Shown: positions 25,942-35,454, counted from the stretch's first letter. The stretch: DNA of 64,000 nt from Methylophaga pinxianii (GCF_020447225.1 NZ_JAJAEO010000177.1:1-64000), one strand, 5' to 3'. Notes: a model not told the origin generated them from the sequence alone. A program made the numbers and translations.

Positions 25942-27318
25942 ATGGATAGACCGTTAAAGTCGGTTCATGGTGAGTGGACTTCTCGTTGGGCCTTTATTCT
26001 TGCTGCTACTGGTGCGGCGGTTGGCCTGGGAAATATCTGGAAATTCCCCTATATCACTGGTGAATATGGCGGTGGGGCTTTTGTATTAATTTACCTGGCT
26101 TGTATCTTTGCCATCGGTATTCCCATCATGATGGCGGAAATTCTCATTGGTCGGCGCGGCCGACAAAATCCTTTTAACAGTCTTGCTAGCCTGGCGGAAG
26201 AAGAAAAAGCCTCTTCACTTTGGAAATACCTTGGTTTTGCTGGAGTATTAGCCGGTTTTTTAATCCTGTCGTATTACAGTGTGATTGCCGGTCAGGCAAT
26301 GGCGTATGTTCCCCGTTTGTTATTCAATGTATTTGAAGGGGTGACACCCGATGGTGCGCGAAACTTGCATCTGGCTTTCATTAAAGACCCTGAGAAACTG
26401 CTGGCCTGGCATACCATTTTTATGATGCTGACCATGTTGATTGTGAGCCGTGGGGTTCAAAGAGGGCTGGAAAAATCTGTGCGGTTTTTAATGCCAGCAT
26501 TATTTCTGATTTTGCTGGCATTGGTGGCTTATGCTTATCAGACAGGTGTGTATTTTGATCAGGCTGTAAATTTTCTGTTTAAGCCGGATTTCTCCCGGTT
26601 GACCACAGAAGGTGTATTGGCGGCCATGGGGCATGCATTTTTCACGCTGAGTCTGGGAATGGGCGCCATAATGGTATACGGCTCCTATTTACCTAAACGT
26701 ACCTCTATTTTTAAAGTTTCGCTCGCCATTTCTTTTATGGATACAGCGGTAGCCATTCTGGCTGGACTGGCTATTTTCCCATTGGTCTTTGCCAATAATA
26801 TGGAACCGGGCGCGGGACCGAGTTTAATTTTTGAAACGCTGCCGATTGCCTTTGGCCATATGGAAAATGGCGCAATTTTTGGTGGGCTGTTCTTTTTGCT
26901 GTTGGTTTTTGCTGCCTTGAGTTCGGCGATTGCTTTGGTTGAGCCTGTGGTGACCTGGTTAGTCGAAAATTTTGAGATAAAGCGGCTTAATGCCTGCATT
27001 TGGGTCGGTATCTTGGTATGGTTACTTGGCCTGTTGAGTTTGTTCTCTTTCAATGTGCTAAAAGACTGGACTTGGCTTGATATGACGGCCTTTGAGTTGC
27101 TGGATTTTCTCACTGCCAATATTATGTTGCCTTTGGGTGGTATGTTAATTGCCATCTTTGCCGGATGGATCATGTCGCAACGCAGTACTCAGGAAGAGCT
27201 GGGGATAAAATCCAACCTGATTTATCACGAATGGCGCTTTTTAGTTCGCTATGTTACGCCAATAGCGATTTTTGTTGTATTTGTGAGTTTGACAGGTGTA
27301 TTGGATTTCATCTTTTGA
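25942..27318 (+). CDS. Sodium-dependent transporter (NSS/SNF family)
   Basis: 458 residues with about 11-12 membrane helices. The first helix pair carries the family signature GAAVGLGNIWKFPYITGEYGG, where the unwound TM1 binds substrate and Na+. The bacterial branch usually co-transports amino acids with sodium, as in LeuT and MhsT, but the specificity cannot be read from sequence. Na+ coupling fits a marine host. It lies between divergent smpB and ratA, a place that is empty in E. coli, so it looks like an insertion into that conserved neighbourhood. Confidence 0.9.
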   Translation: MDRPLKSVHGEWTSRWAFILAATGAAVGLGNIWKFPYITGEYGGGAFVLIYLACIFAIGIPIMMAEILIGRRGRQNPFNSLASLAEEEKASSLWKYLGFAGVLAGFLILSYYSVIAGQAMAYVPRLLFNVFEGVTPDGARNLHLAFIKDPEKLLAWHTIFMMLTMLIVSRGVQRGLEKSVRFLMPALFLILLALVAYAYQTGVYFDQAVNFLFKPDFSRLTTEGVLAAMGHAFFTLSLGMGAIMVYGSYLPKRTSIFKVSLAISFMDTAVAILAGLAIFPLVFANNMEPGAGPSLIFETLPIAFGHMENGAIFGGLFFLLLVFAALSSAIALVEPVVTWLVENFEIKRLNACIWVGILVWLLGLLSLFSFNVLKDWTWLDMTAFELLDFLTANIMLPLGGMLIAIFAGWIMSQRSTQEELGIKSNLIYHEWRFLVRYVTPIAIFVVFVSLTGVLDFIF

Positions 27319-27350
27319 TTATTTTCATTAGAGGTCAATAGAAACACTAA

Positions 27351-27791
27351 ATGACGACTATTACACGCAGTTCACTGGTGATGTATACGCCGGATCAGAT
27401 GTTTGATCTGGTGAACGATGTTGAAGCTTATCCCAGTTTTCTCCCCTGGTGCCGCGGCAGTAAAATTATCAGTAAGAATGATAGGGTTATATGTGCCACT
27501 TTGGATATAGCCAAAGGAGGGATCCATCATGAGTTTTCTACACGAAATACCCTGCAGCATGGTGAATCTATTCGTATTGAGTTGATTGATGGTCCATTCC
27601 GACATTTAGAAGGTTTTTGGCAATTCAGTCCGATTGGTGACAACGAGGGTTGCCGAGTTCAGCTGGATATGGATTTTGAGTTTTCTACTCGATTGTTGGA
27701 TTTAGCTTTAGGACCTGTATTTACCCAAATCTCCGGTTCATTAGTCGAAGCATTTTGTGTCCGTGCCAAGGAAATTTATGGAAGCCGCTAA
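27351..27791 (+). CDS. ratA: RatA / COQ10-type START-domain protein
   Basis: 146 residues forming a single START/SRPBCC fold. Typical features are RSSLVMYTPDQMFDLVNDVEAYPSFLPWC at the start and the C-terminal helix PVFTQISGSLVEAFCVRAKEIYG. E. coli RatA is described as a toxin that blocks 70S assembly, while the eukaryotic homologue Coq10 binds ubiquinone and supports respiration. Either role is possible. It overlaps ratB by 14 bases. Its position close to smpB is conserved among gammaproteobacteria. Confidence 0.9.
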   Translation: MTTITRSSLVMYTPDQMFDLVNDVEAYPSFLPWCRGSKIISKNDRVICATLDIAKGGIHHEFSTRNTLQHGESIRIELIDGPFRHLEGFWQFSPIGDNEGCRVQLDMDFEFSTRLLDLALGPVFTQISGSLVEAFCVRAKEIYGSR

Positions 27792-28104
27792 TACAAAATT
27801 GATTACTGTTGAAGTCGCCTACGCGCTGCCTGATGAACAGGTAATTTTGTCATTGGAGGTGCCTGAAAATACCCCGGTTGAACAAGCCATCAAACGCTCA
27901 GGCATTTTAGAGCGTTATCCACAAATCAATATGGACAGCGATAAAGTCGGTATTTTTGGCAAGATTTGTAAGCTCGATGCCACGCTCAACCACAAAGATC
28001 GGATTGAAATTTATCGGCCTTTAATTGCCGATCCCAAAGAGTCACGTCGTCAAAAAGCCGAGATGGAAAAGAAACATAAAGCCGCGGAAGCTGCTAACGA
28101 TTAA
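27778..28104 (+). CDS. ratB: RatB / RnfH-family ubiquitin-like protein
   Basis: 108 residues from the ATG at 27778, which follows AAGGA; an upstream GTG at 27757 is less likely. The beta-grasp fold of the UPF0125/RnfH family is seen in ITVEVAYALPDEQVILSLEV, VGIFGKICKLDATL and DRIEIYRPLIADPKESRRQKAE. The C-terminal tail is charged. Its function is unproven, with proposed links to RatA or to the Rnf complex. The stop codon shares TTAA with the convergent DUF455 gene, so the two genes overlap by four bases. Confidence 0.9.
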   Translation: MEAANTKLITVEVAYALPDEQVILSLEVPENTPVEQAIKRSGILERYPQINMDSDKVGIFGKICKLDATLNHKDRIEIYRPLIADPKESRRQKAEMEKKHKAAEAAND

Positions 28105-28913
28105 TTCTGCTCAGCAGACTCTAACCACTCCAACTCTGCATCAGTAAAGCCCGCCTTTTTGCGGGCTTCAATATGAAATGGCCCACGGATCTCACCATTA
28201 AAATAAGTTTTTAATAATGTGGTGAAGGTGGAAGTAGGTTCCAGATCACGTTGCTCGCATAGATAATTAAACCAGCGTGTGCCGATTGATACATGACCTA
28301 CCTCTTCGCGCAAAATCACTTCGAGAATTTCTACTGCAGCCAAATCACCACTGGCCCGCAATTTATTCATCATACCCGGCGTCACATCCAGTCCCCTCGC
28401 CTCTAATACCCTCGGCACCAGTGCCATGCGAATCAAAGGATCATGATGAGTTTTTTGCGCCATTTCCCATAAACCGTCATGGGCGGGAAAATCGCCATAT
28501 GCATAACCGGCTTGTTGTAAATGTGCCGACAGCATGGAAAAATGTTTCGCCTCTTCATCTGCCACTTGTAACCAGTCACGATAATAATCGTCAGGCATAT
28601 TGATAAATCGTGCAATCGCATCAAGCGCTAAATTAATCGCGTTAAACTCAATATGACAGATAGCATGGATGAGAGTGGTATGCCCGGTCTTTTGATTGTT
28701 TCGACGTCGCGGTAAATCCCGGGGAGACACAAGTTCTGGCTTCGCAGGTCTGCCGGGAATGGCAGGTACATTCAACGGTTGATGTTGAACCAGATAGCCA
28801 TGTTGATAACATTCGGCGGCGAGTTGCCGGGTTCTCAGCGCTTTTTCAGCCGCATTGCTCACCAGTAGACATTGTAAAGCCTGCTGACGTAAATCTATTT
28901 TGGAATCAACCAT
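28101..28913 (-). CDS. DUF455 ferritin-like protein
   Basis: About 270 residues from the ATG at 28913. The central part has two helix pairs with carboxylate and histidine ligands typical of a ferritin-like di-iron fold: IHAICHIEFNAINLALDA, VADEEAKHFSML and REEVGHVSIGTRWF. It belongs to the DUF455 (COG2833) family, which is widespread but of unknown reaction. Its start overlaps the 3' end of the upstream permease gene by 8 bases, so both are on one transcript. The pairing may be historical more than functional. Confidence 0.85.
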   Translation of the reverse strand: MVDSKIDLRQQALQCLLVSNAAEKALRTRQLAAECYQHGYLVQHQPLNVPAIPGRPAKPELVSPRDLPRRRNNQKTGHTTLIHAICHIEFNAINLALDAIARFINMPDDYYRDWLQVADEEAKHFSMLSAHLQQAGYAYGDFPAHDGLWEMAQKTHHDPLIRMALVPRVLEARGLDVTPGMMNKLRASGDLAAVEILEVILREEVGHVSIGTRWFNYLCEQRDLEPTSTFTTLLKTYFNGEIRGPFHIEARKKAGFTDAELEWLESAEQN

Positions 28914-29886
28914 CCATTCGTACTCTAGGATCAACAAAGGTGTAAGAAATATCTGTCAGCAGCAGGCCGAGAATATATAAAACAGAGCCGAGAAAAACCA
29001 TGGCTCGAACAATGGCAAAATCCTGGGCATGAATGGCGTCGATGGTATAACTGCCCAGTCCCGGAATACCAAAAAATGATTCCAGAATCAGACTGCCCAT
29101 AAATAAGGTGGGAATTACCACGACCGCGCCGGTCAATATTGGAATCATCGCGTTTTTCAACACATGTTGAAACAACACGCGAATTTCGGATAAACCCTTT
29201 GCTCTGGCCGTACGCACATAATCCTTGGAGATTTCTTCTAAAAATAAAGTGCGGTACCAGCGCGACCCCGATCCGATGCCCGAGACAATACCAATAGCAA
29301 CCGGTAATAACAAAAACTTGAGTGTATGGATCCCTTCGCCAAAACCGGATATCGGTACTAACAGCATGATTTTACCGATTAAAAACTGTCCGGCAATGAT
29401 ATAAAACAAACTGGAGACCGACATCAAAATAACGCATAACACGACACCACCCAGATCGACATAGGTTGCCCTAAAAAACACCATCATCAAGGCAAAGGTA
29501 ATATTGACCAGCAACCCGACAATAAAAACCGGAATTGCAATGGCCAGACTGGGCCACATACGGGTTTTGATATCCTGACCAATATCACGACCATCATCTG
29601 CCTGACCAAATTGAAAACTGAATAATGCTATCGTTTTGTCAAAAAAAATCGTATCACTGAGCTTGGCAAAACCTTCCGCGGATTCATTCCATAATAAATC
29701 ACGGTCATATCCCCGCTCCTGCTTCCATGTTGTAATCGCCTGCTCGGTAATATAGCGCTCCCCCAACTGCATTCTTGCCATATCATCCGGTGTATTCACC
29801 ATAAAAAACAAGGCAAATGTCAGCGCATTTACGCCCAATAAAATGGGAAAAGCATACAAAATACGGCGGATAATATAAGCCAGCAT
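28906..29886 (-). CDS. Peptide/nickel-type ABC transporter permease (OppB/DppB family)
   Basis: About 326 residues from MLAYIIRRIL; an ATG at 29907 would add seven. Six membrane helices are predicted. The N-terminal LAYIIRRILYAFPILLGV and the EAA-loop region DYVRTARAKGLSEIRVLFQHVLKNAMIPI, which docks with the ATPase, identify the OppB-type subunit. It ends YTFVDPRVRMDG, as usual. A complete importer needs OppC, ATPases and a binding protein. None of the first three is beside it, and the only binding protein in the window lies 23 kb away. The system is therefore scattered, or this gene is an orphan. Confidence 0.88.
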   Translation of the reverse strand: MLAYIIRRILYAFPILLGVNALTFALFFMVNTPDDMARMQLGERYITEQAITTWKQERGYDRDLLWNESAEGFAKLSDTIFFDKTIALFSFQFGQADDGRDIGQDIKTRMWPSLAIAIPVFIVGLLVNITFALMMVFFRATYVDLGGVVLCVILMSVSSLFYIIAGQFLIGKIMLLVPISGFGEGIHTLKFLLLPVAIGIVSGIGSGSRWYRTLFLEEISKDYVRTARAKGLSEIRVLFQHVLKNAMIPILTGAVVVIPTLFMGSLILESFFGIPGLGSYTIDAIHAQDFAIVRAMVFLGSVLYILGLLLTDISYTFVDPRVRMDG

Positions 29887-30108
29887 AGTCGTCTCAGAAA
29901 CTGCCATTACATTCTGCTTCGAGCCAGGAGTGTCAACTCATTGAGGTGGATGTTATGGATCAGTTGGGTTTACAGGAATTAAAGTAAAACATTGTAACAG
30001 TGCAGCTCTAGGTTTGGTTATCAAGCAATTACTAATATTGTAGGTTTATTCGACAACTATTAATGATTACTATGGTCACAATCTTACGTAATCCACCGGG
30101 AGTAAAAG

Positions 30109-30465
30109 ATGGCAAAAACAGCAATGGATCTTGTTCAGGCAGCTAAAGCCGCTATTCAGCAAATCAGTGTCTCTCAGGCACAACAGATGCTGGAAGAAGA
30201 CAGTATCGCTCTGGATGTCCGCGAATCTGAAGAACTGGGCACCGGACAGATTGCTGACGCCAGACATATTCCACGTGGGATTCTCGAATTTACTATTGAA
30301 AGCCACCCGGATTTTAAGGATAAGACACGGCCTATTGTGGTGTATTGCAAATCAGGGGGACGAAGTGCATTGGCTACGGCAACATTACAACAGCTTGGTT
30401 ATACCAATGTATATTCGTTAATTGGAGGCTATGATGCGTGGAGTGCCGCATTAGCAGACAATTAA
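30109..30465 (+). CDS. Single-domain rhodanese-like protein
   Basis: 118 residues with one rhodanese domain. The active-site loop CKSGGRS follows the strand PIVVYC, so the catalytic cysteine is present and it should be a functional sulphurtransferase or persulphide carrier. ALDVRESEE and the C-terminal GGYDAWSAAL are typical. It has no signal peptide. A GGGAG ribosome site precedes the ATG. It begins a run of four plus-strand genes that includes a DUF692/DUF2063 pair. The gap to the next gene is 42 bases, so co-transcription is plausible but unproven. Confidence 0.9.
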   Translation: MAKTAMDLVQAAKAAIQQISVSQAQQMLEEDSIALDVRESEELGTGQIADARHIPRGILEFTIESHPDFKDKTRPIVVYCKSGGRSALATATLQQLGYTNVYSLIGGYDAWSAALADN

Positions 30466-30507
30466 TATAACTACTAATAAAGAGCATCAGTCTGGAGGGG
30501 GAAAGAC

Positions 30508-31257
30508 ATGTTTACACGCTTTTGGATAATTGTCGCTTTGATGATGATCAGCCTGTCAGCTATCGCTGCCGAAACCCAGATTATGGTTCGGGCTAAAGCA
30601 GTTGATTCGAAATTTATTGGGACCAGTGTCGGAGGTATTCGCACCATAGTGGAAGATGCTGAGACCGGCGAAATACTCGATGAAGGCTGGATCAATGGTG
30701 GCACTGGCGATACCGCGGTTTTAATGGAAAATCCGATAAAACGTGGAGAACCACTGACTGATGAAAATACCGCAGGTTTTTTGGCCACAGTGGATATTGA
30801 TGCACCCCGCTTATTAAGATTCAAACTGATTGGACCCTACGGCTATCAACAAGCCTATCAGGAAGCCAGTGTGACCAGTTGGGTCATCCCGGGTAAAGAC
30901 ATACTGGGTGATGGCATCATGATTACTATGACAGGCTTTATCGTTGATGCATGGACTCGTGTACTGGAAGGTGGTCAGGTCGATATTTATACCAAAGCCT
31001 CCTTGCTCTGTGGCTGCCCTATCACCAAAGATGGGCTCTGGAAGGCAGATAATTACGAAGCCAAAGCCATTATCATGCAGGATGAAAAAAATATTGATGA
31101 AGTCACACTCGACTTTACCGGGCCAGCCGGCATGTTTAGTGGCAAAACCACGATTACTGAGCCGGGACACTATAAAGCCGTTATTTATTTGTTTGATGCG
31201 AAAACCGGCAATGTTGGCGTGGACCGAGCAATGTTTGAAATTCCCAAAGCGCCGTGA
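30508..31257 (+). CDS. Exported protein of unknown function with a CGC motif
   Basis: 249 residues. A Sec signal peptide (about 1-21, ending AIAAETQ) is followed by a beta-rich mature domain with several glycine-rich turns (for example EGWINGGTGDTAVLM and TGFIVDAWTRVLEGGQVDIY). The only two cysteines lie in SLLCGCPIT, near residue 170. I do not recognise the family. GGAGGGGG gives a strong ribosome site. It lies 74 bases upstream of the DUF692/DUF2063 genes, in the place where bufferin precursor genes normally sit. It is therefore a candidate substrate for those enzymes, but it is far longer than known precursors. Confidence 0.7.
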   Translation: MFTRFWIIVALMMISLSAIAAETQIMVRAKAVDSKFIGTSVGGIRTIVEDAETGEILDEGWINGGTGDTAVLMENPIKRGEPLTDENTAGFLATVDIDAPRLLRFKLIGPYGYQQAYQEASVTSWVIPGKDILGDGIMITMTGFIVDAWTRVLEGGQVDIYTKASLLCGCPITKDGLWKADNYEAKAIIMQDEKNIDEVTLDFTGPAGMFSGKTTITEPGHYKAVIYLFDAKTGNVGVDRAMFEIPKAP

Positions 31258-31331
31258 ATCATCCCGTTGAGTTGTAACAAACTGCCTGGCAATGCGTCTC
31301 TTTACACAAATGCCATTAAAAGAGTAGCAGC

Positions 31332-32180
31332 ATGAGAATACAAAATTATGCCGTTGAAGGAGCCGGACTTGGCTTAAGACGCAGCTTTATTGATGAGATC
31401 ATGCAATTGGAGCAACCACCTATCGACTTTATCGAAGTGGCTCCTGAAAACTGGATGGAAATGGGTGGCCGACTGGGCAAAAAACTGCGTGCCTTCAGTG
31501 AACGGTTTCCGATGTTATGTCATGGTCTCTCATTGTCTATTGGCAGTCCTGCACCGCTGGATGAGGCTTTTGTAAAACGTATTAGACAATTTCTGGATGA
31601 GCACCGGGTTCGGCTGTATAGCGAACATTTGAGCTATTGCAGTGATGATGGTCACCTGTATGATTTAATGCCCATTCCCTTTACTGATCAAGCTGTTAGC
31701 TATGTGGCGGATCGCATCAGTCGGGTGCAGGATATTTTGCAGCGTAAACTGGTGATAGAAAATGTTTCGTATTACGCCGCTCCCGGACAACAGGTTGAAG
31801 AAATTGACTTTATTAATGCCATCTTGCAACGCGCAGATTGTGAGTTGTTACTGGATGTGAATAACGTCTATGTAAACAGCATTAATCATGGCTATGACGC
31901 CAAGAGTTATATTAAAGCGGTCAATAGCAAGCGCATCGCTTACCTGCATATCGCCGGTCATTTTAATGAAGCTGAAGATTTGATCATCGATACCCACGGG
32001 GCTGATGTGATTGATCCGGTATGGCAATTGTTACATTACACCTATCAGCAACATGGCGTTATTCCCACCCTGCTCGAACGTGACTTTAATATTCCATCGC
32101 TCAACACACTGTTTGATGAAGTTGGGCAGATCCGTCATATCCAGTCGCAATATCGATCTGATCATGTCGCAAGCGCCTGA
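31332..32180 (+). CDS. DUF692 protein (MbnB/BufB-like multinuclear iron oxygenase)
   Basis: 282 residues forming a TIM barrel of the UPF0276/DUF692 family. Conserved metal-ligand segments are FIEVAPENWM, CHGLSLSIG, YSEHLSYC, VIENVSYY, LLLDVNNVYVN, YLHIAGHF and DTHG. Characterised members (MbnB, BufB, TglH) use two or three iron ions and O2 to modify cysteines in ribosomally made peptides. BufB-type copper-binding bufferins are processed with a DUF2063 partner, as found here (17-base overlap). No usual small precursor is next to it. The family is certain, but the substrate is unknown. Confidence 0.92.
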   Translation: MRIQNYAVEGAGLGLRRSFIDEIMQLEQPPIDFIEVAPENWMEMGGRLGKKLRAFSERFPMLCHGLSLSIGSPAPLDEAFVKRIRQFLDEHRVRLYSEHLSYCSDDGHLYDLMPIPFTDQAVSYVADRISRVQDILQRKLVIENVSYYAAPGQQVEEIDFINAILQRADCELLLDVNNVYVNSINHGYDAKSYIKAVNSKRIAYLHIAGHFNEAEDLIIDTHGADVIDPVWQLLHYTYQQHGVIPTLLERDFNIPSLNTLFDEVGQIRHIQSQYRSDHVASA

Positions 32181-32907
32181 CTTTATAACTACTCAGCAAC
32201 AGTTTACTGCGCACCTTCGGGATCCTGAGACAGCGCCTGAACCGGCAGATGTGGAATCACGCCGTATGGCGATATACAGACGCTTGGTATATAACAATAT
32301 AGAAAGTTTTTTAAGCAGCGCCTGCCCGATATCCAAACAGATCCTTGGCGATACTGCATGGCATGATTTAGTAAGGGATTTCATTCGTCAGCATCGTTGT
32401 GCTTCCCCGTTATTCAGTGATATTGCCCGTGAATTTGTCAGTTACCTTGAAGAACAACCTCAGCAAGATCTGCCAATGCCATTTATTGCGGAGTTGGCAC
32501 ATTATGAATGGGTTGAATTAGCGTTAGGTATTGCCAGTGCAGACTTTGTAAAACGCGAGCTGGATGAACATCAGGATATCCTGCAACTCAATCTGCAACG
32601 CTCTCCACTGAGCTGGAGTTATGCCTATAACTATCCAGTGCACCAAATCTCTGCAGACAATTTGCCTGACAAACCAGCAGAAACACCCTATTTTCTTTTG
32701 CTTTATCGTAATGATGAAGATCAGGTGAAGTTTATTGAATTAAATGCTGTGAGTGCGCGTCTATTGGATTTGCTCGAGGCGGGACAGACGGGTCAGCAAG
32801 CCGCGCAAGCGATTGCCGAAGCATTACAGCACCCTCAACCAGATATTGTCCTGCAAGGCGCAAAACAATTAATTGAAGATTGGTTACAACGCGGTATTGT
32901 GATCTAG
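32164..32907 (+). CDS. DUF2063 protein (MbnC/BufC-like partner)
   Basis: 247 residues from the ATG at 32164, inside the last codons of the DUF692 gene; a longer frame from 32011 only overlaps that gene. The N-terminal half is the DUF2063 domain once called DNA-binding (TTQQQFTAHLRDPE, RLVYNNIESFLSSACPISKQIL, DFIRQHRCASPLFSDIAREF). The C-terminal half is a winged-helix-like domain with VKFIELNAVSARLLDLLEAG. In methanobactin and bufferin systems the homologue recruits the peptide substrate to the DUF692 enzyme. A strong two-way terminator follows. Confidence 0.88.
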   Translation: MSQAPDFITTQQQFTAHLRDPETAPEPADVESRRMAIYRRLVYNNIESFLSSACPISKQILGDTAWHDLVRDFIRQHRCASPLFSDIAREFVSYLEEQPQQDLPMPFIAELAHYEWVELALGIASADFVKRELDEHQDILQLNLQRSPLSWSYAYNYPVHQISADNLPDKPAETPYFLLLYRNDEDQVKFIELNAVSARLLDLLEAGQTGQQAAQAIAEALQHPQPDIVLQGAKQLIEDWLQRGIVI

Positions 32908-32913
32908 AGGCAT

Positions 32914-32949
32914 AAAAAAACCGGGCTAGTAAACTAGCCCGGTTTTTTT
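32914..32949. terminator. Bidirectional rho-independent terminator
   Basis: Seven A, CCGGGCTAGT (32921-32930), AA, ACTAGCCCGG (32933-32942), seven T. The perfect 10-bp stem with A and T tracts on either side can stop transcripts from both the DUF692/DUF2063 genes and the converging edd-eda genes. Confidence 0.95.
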
Positions 32950-32965
32950 GATTGCTACGATGCTA

Positions 32966-33598
32966 TTAGTTGGTCGCTAATTCAATCGCTTCAGCAGCCA
33001 AACGGGTAATTTCATCCCAGTTTTCAGCTTCGACCAGATTCGCGGCACACATCCATGAACCACCAACACAACCTACGTTCGGCAGACTGTAATAATTTTT
33101 AACATTCTTCTGGCTGACACCACCAGTTGGGCAGAATAAAATTTGTGGAATCGGCGCACCAATGGATTTCAGCATTGGAACACCACCTGCCGCTTCAGCC
33201 GGAAAGAATTTCATCGCCGTAATACCACGTTCCAGCAATCGCATCGCTTCACTTGGATTAGCAACGCCCGGTAATAATGGCACGCCTGTTTTTAATGCTG
33301 CTTCAATCAATGTGTCTGTTGTACCAGGGCTGACAATAAATTCTGCGCCGGCATCAATTGCTGCATTCAACGTTTCAATGTTAATAATGGTGCCTGCCCC
33401 AACAATCGCATCGGGCACTTCAGCTTTAATGCGCCGAATTGACTCCAATGCTGCATCAGTACGCAAGGTGATTTCCAGAACTTTCAGGCCACCTTTAACC
33501 AATGCATTGGCTAACGGTACAGCATGTTCAACATTGTTGATCACCATCACCGGGACAATCGGTGACACTTGCATAATTTCGTGAATCGTTTTGCTCAT
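32966..33598 (-). CDS. eda: KHG/KDPG aldolase
   Basis: 210 residues, a standard class-I TIM-barrel aldolase. The Schiff-base lysine is in AMKFFPAE; the catalytic glutamate is in LEITLRT, and GAGTIINIE and the phosphate loop FCPTGGV are present. It cleaves 2-keto-3-deoxy-6-phosphogluconate to pyruvate and glyceraldehyde-3-phosphate, the last step of the Entner-Doudoroff pathway. It follows edd by 32 bases on the same strand. In RuMP-cycle methylotrophs this pair can form the cleavage branch of formaldehyde assimilation, a likely but inferred role here. Confidence 0.96.
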   Translation of the reverse strand: MSKTIHEIMQVSPIVPVMVINNVEHAVPLANALVKGGLKVLEITLRTDAALESIRRIKAEVPDAIVGAGTIINIETLNAAIDAGAEFIVSPGTTDTLIEAALKTGVPLLPGVANPSEAMRLLERGITAMKFFPAEAAGGVPMLKSIGAPIPQILFCPTGGVSQKNVKNYYSLPNVGCVGGSWMCAANLVEAENWDEITRLAAEAIELATN

Positions 33599-33630
33599 AT
33601 AAAAAATATCCTAAATTTTCTGTTGGACAG

Positions 33631-35454
33631 TTATTCAACGTTGAACATATTGATAGCGCCTTCTTCTGCTGAAGAAACGCCGGCCCGGAAACTGTCAAAC
33701 AGTTCACGGCCACTACCATAATGATGTTCGGTATTGGCCATCATGCAAGACAAGCGAGCATTAAACTCTTCATCATCAACCAGCACATTCATAATGCCAT
33801 TTTCGGTATCAAGATGAATAATGTCGCCATCTTTGATTCTGGTCAGAGGACCACCATCAGCTGATTCCGGACACATCTGAATAGCAGATGGGACTTTACC
33901 TGACGCACCAGACATACGACCATCAGTAACCAAAGCAACTTTGAAACCACGATCTTGTAATACACCAAGCGGTGAGCTCAGTTTGTGCAGTTCAGGCATG
34001 CCGTTAGATTTTGGTCCCTGGAAGCGTAATACGACGATCACGTCTCTTTCCAATTCACCATTTTTGAATGCAGCTACCGCATCATCCTGGTCATCAAAAA
34101 CCATGGCCGGTGCTTCAACAACACGATGTTGTGGATCAACTGCTGATACTTTAGATACACCACGACCCAAATTACCCTGGATAAGATGAACACCACCGGA
34201 TTTTGCAAATGGCTCATCAACTGTACCGATAACCTCTTTATCCAGTGAAGATTTCGGTCCTTCCTGCCAGATAAGTTTGCCATCAATGATTTTTGGCTCT
34301 TGACTGTACTGTTTCAAACCTTTTTCATTACCGACCGTAATAATGTCTTCGTGCAATAAGCCGTGAGAGATCAATTCCTGAATCAATACGCCCATCCCAC
34401 CAGCAGCCTGGAAGTGATTTACATCCGCGCTGCCGTTTGGATAGACCCTGCTTAATAATGGAACGATATGTGATAGGCGATCAAAATCATCCCAGTTAAT
34501 TAAGATACCGGCAGCACGAGCAACGGCTACAATATGCATGGTGTGGTTAGTTGAACCACCGGTTGCCAGCAGACCGATAATGGCATTAAGAATCGCTTTT
34601 TCATCGATCATATGACCGATAGGACGGTAATCATCACCCATTGCAGTAAACTTCAATACCTGACGTGCTGCTTCTTTGGTTAATTCATCTCGCAATGGCG
34701 TATTTGGATTAATAAACGTACCACCCGGCAAATGCAGCCCCATGATTTCGACCATCATCTGGTTGCTGTTCGCTGTACCGTAAAAAGTACAGGTGCCGGG
34801 ACTGTGGTATGACTCTGATTCCGCTTTTAATAATTCTTCGCGACCGACTTTGCCTTCGGCAAACAGTTGGCGGATGCGGACTTTCTCTTTGTTAGGTAAA
34901 CCGCTCGGCATTGGGCCAGCCGGGACGAAAATAGTCGGCAAATGTCCAAAGCTCAGCGCACCAATTAACAAACCTGGAACGATCTTATCGCAAACGCCCA
35001 ACATCAAAGCCGCATCAAACATGTTATGGCTGAGACCTACTGCAGTGGACATAGCAATAACGTCACGACTGAAAAGTGACAAATCCATGCCTGGGAAGCC
35101 TTGGGTAATCCCATCACACATTGCCGGTACACCACCCGCAAACTGTGCAACACCACCTGCTTCTTTCGCCGCTTGTTTAATTAATGGCGGAAAATCTTTG
35201 TAAGGTTCGTGCGCAGACAACATGTCATTGTAGGCAGAGATAATGCCGATGTTGGCTTTTTTGTCACCAGCCAAATCGCTTTTTTCCGTCGCGGCACAAG
35301 CAGCAAAACCATGAGCCAAATTGCCACAACCTAATGTGAGACGATGAGGACCTTGGCCTGCAGCTTCGTCAATACGAGCAAGATATGCCGTGCGAGATTT
35401 TTTACTTCGTTCGATCACTTCGTTGGTGAGCGAGTCTAAAACCGGATGAACCAT
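33631..35454 (-). CDS. edd: 6-phosphogluconate dehydratase
   Basis: 607 residues, full length for the IlvD/Edd family. Cysteines that would hold the [4Fe-4S] cluster lie in [15 protein letters not shown] and [15 protein letters not shown], and [15 protein letters not shown] near the C-terminus is the active-site loop. It dehydrates 6-phosphogluconate to KDPG. It is first in the edd-eda operon. No zwf or pgl is adjacent. The roughly 420 bases upstream hold its promoter but no clear operator. The enzyme is oxygen-sensitive in other organisms, so this branch may depend on repair of its cluster. Confidence 0.96.
   Translation of the reverse strand: MVHPVLDSLTNEVIERSKKSRTAYLARIDEAAGQGPHRLTLGCGNLAHGFAACAATEKSDLAGDKKANIGIISAYNDMLSAHEPYKDFPPLIKQAAKEAGGVAQFAGGVPAMCDGITQGFPGMDLSLFSRDVIAMSTAVGLSHNMFDAALMLGVCDKIVPGLLIGALSFGHLPTIFVPAGPMPSGLPNKEKVRIRQLFAEGKVGREELLKAESESYHSPGTCTFYGTANSNQMMVEIMGLHLPGGTFINPNTPLRDELTKEAARQVLKFTAMGDDYRPIGHMIDEKAILNAIIGLLATGGSTNHTMHIVAVARAAGILINWDDFDRLSHIVPLLSRVYPNGSADVNHFQAAGGMGVLIQELISHGLLHEDIITVGNEKGLKQYSQEPKIIDGKLIWQEGPKSSLDKEVIGTVDEPFAKSGGVHLIQGNLGRGVSKVSAVDPQHRVVEAPAMVFDDQDDAVAAFKNGELERDVIVVLRFQGPKSNGMPELHKLSSPLGVLQDRGFKVALVTDGRMSGASGKVPSAIQMCPESADGGPLTRIKDGDIIHLDTENGIMNVLVDDEEFNARLSCMMANTEHHYGSGRELFDSFRAGVSSAEEGAINMFNVE

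Noticed and set aside
30508-32907. Calling the DUF692/DUF2063 cluster a standard bufferin operon
   Set aside because: No DUF2282-like precursor with its typical cysteine motifs is present, and the upstream exported protein is much longer. Only the maturation pair can be named with confidence.
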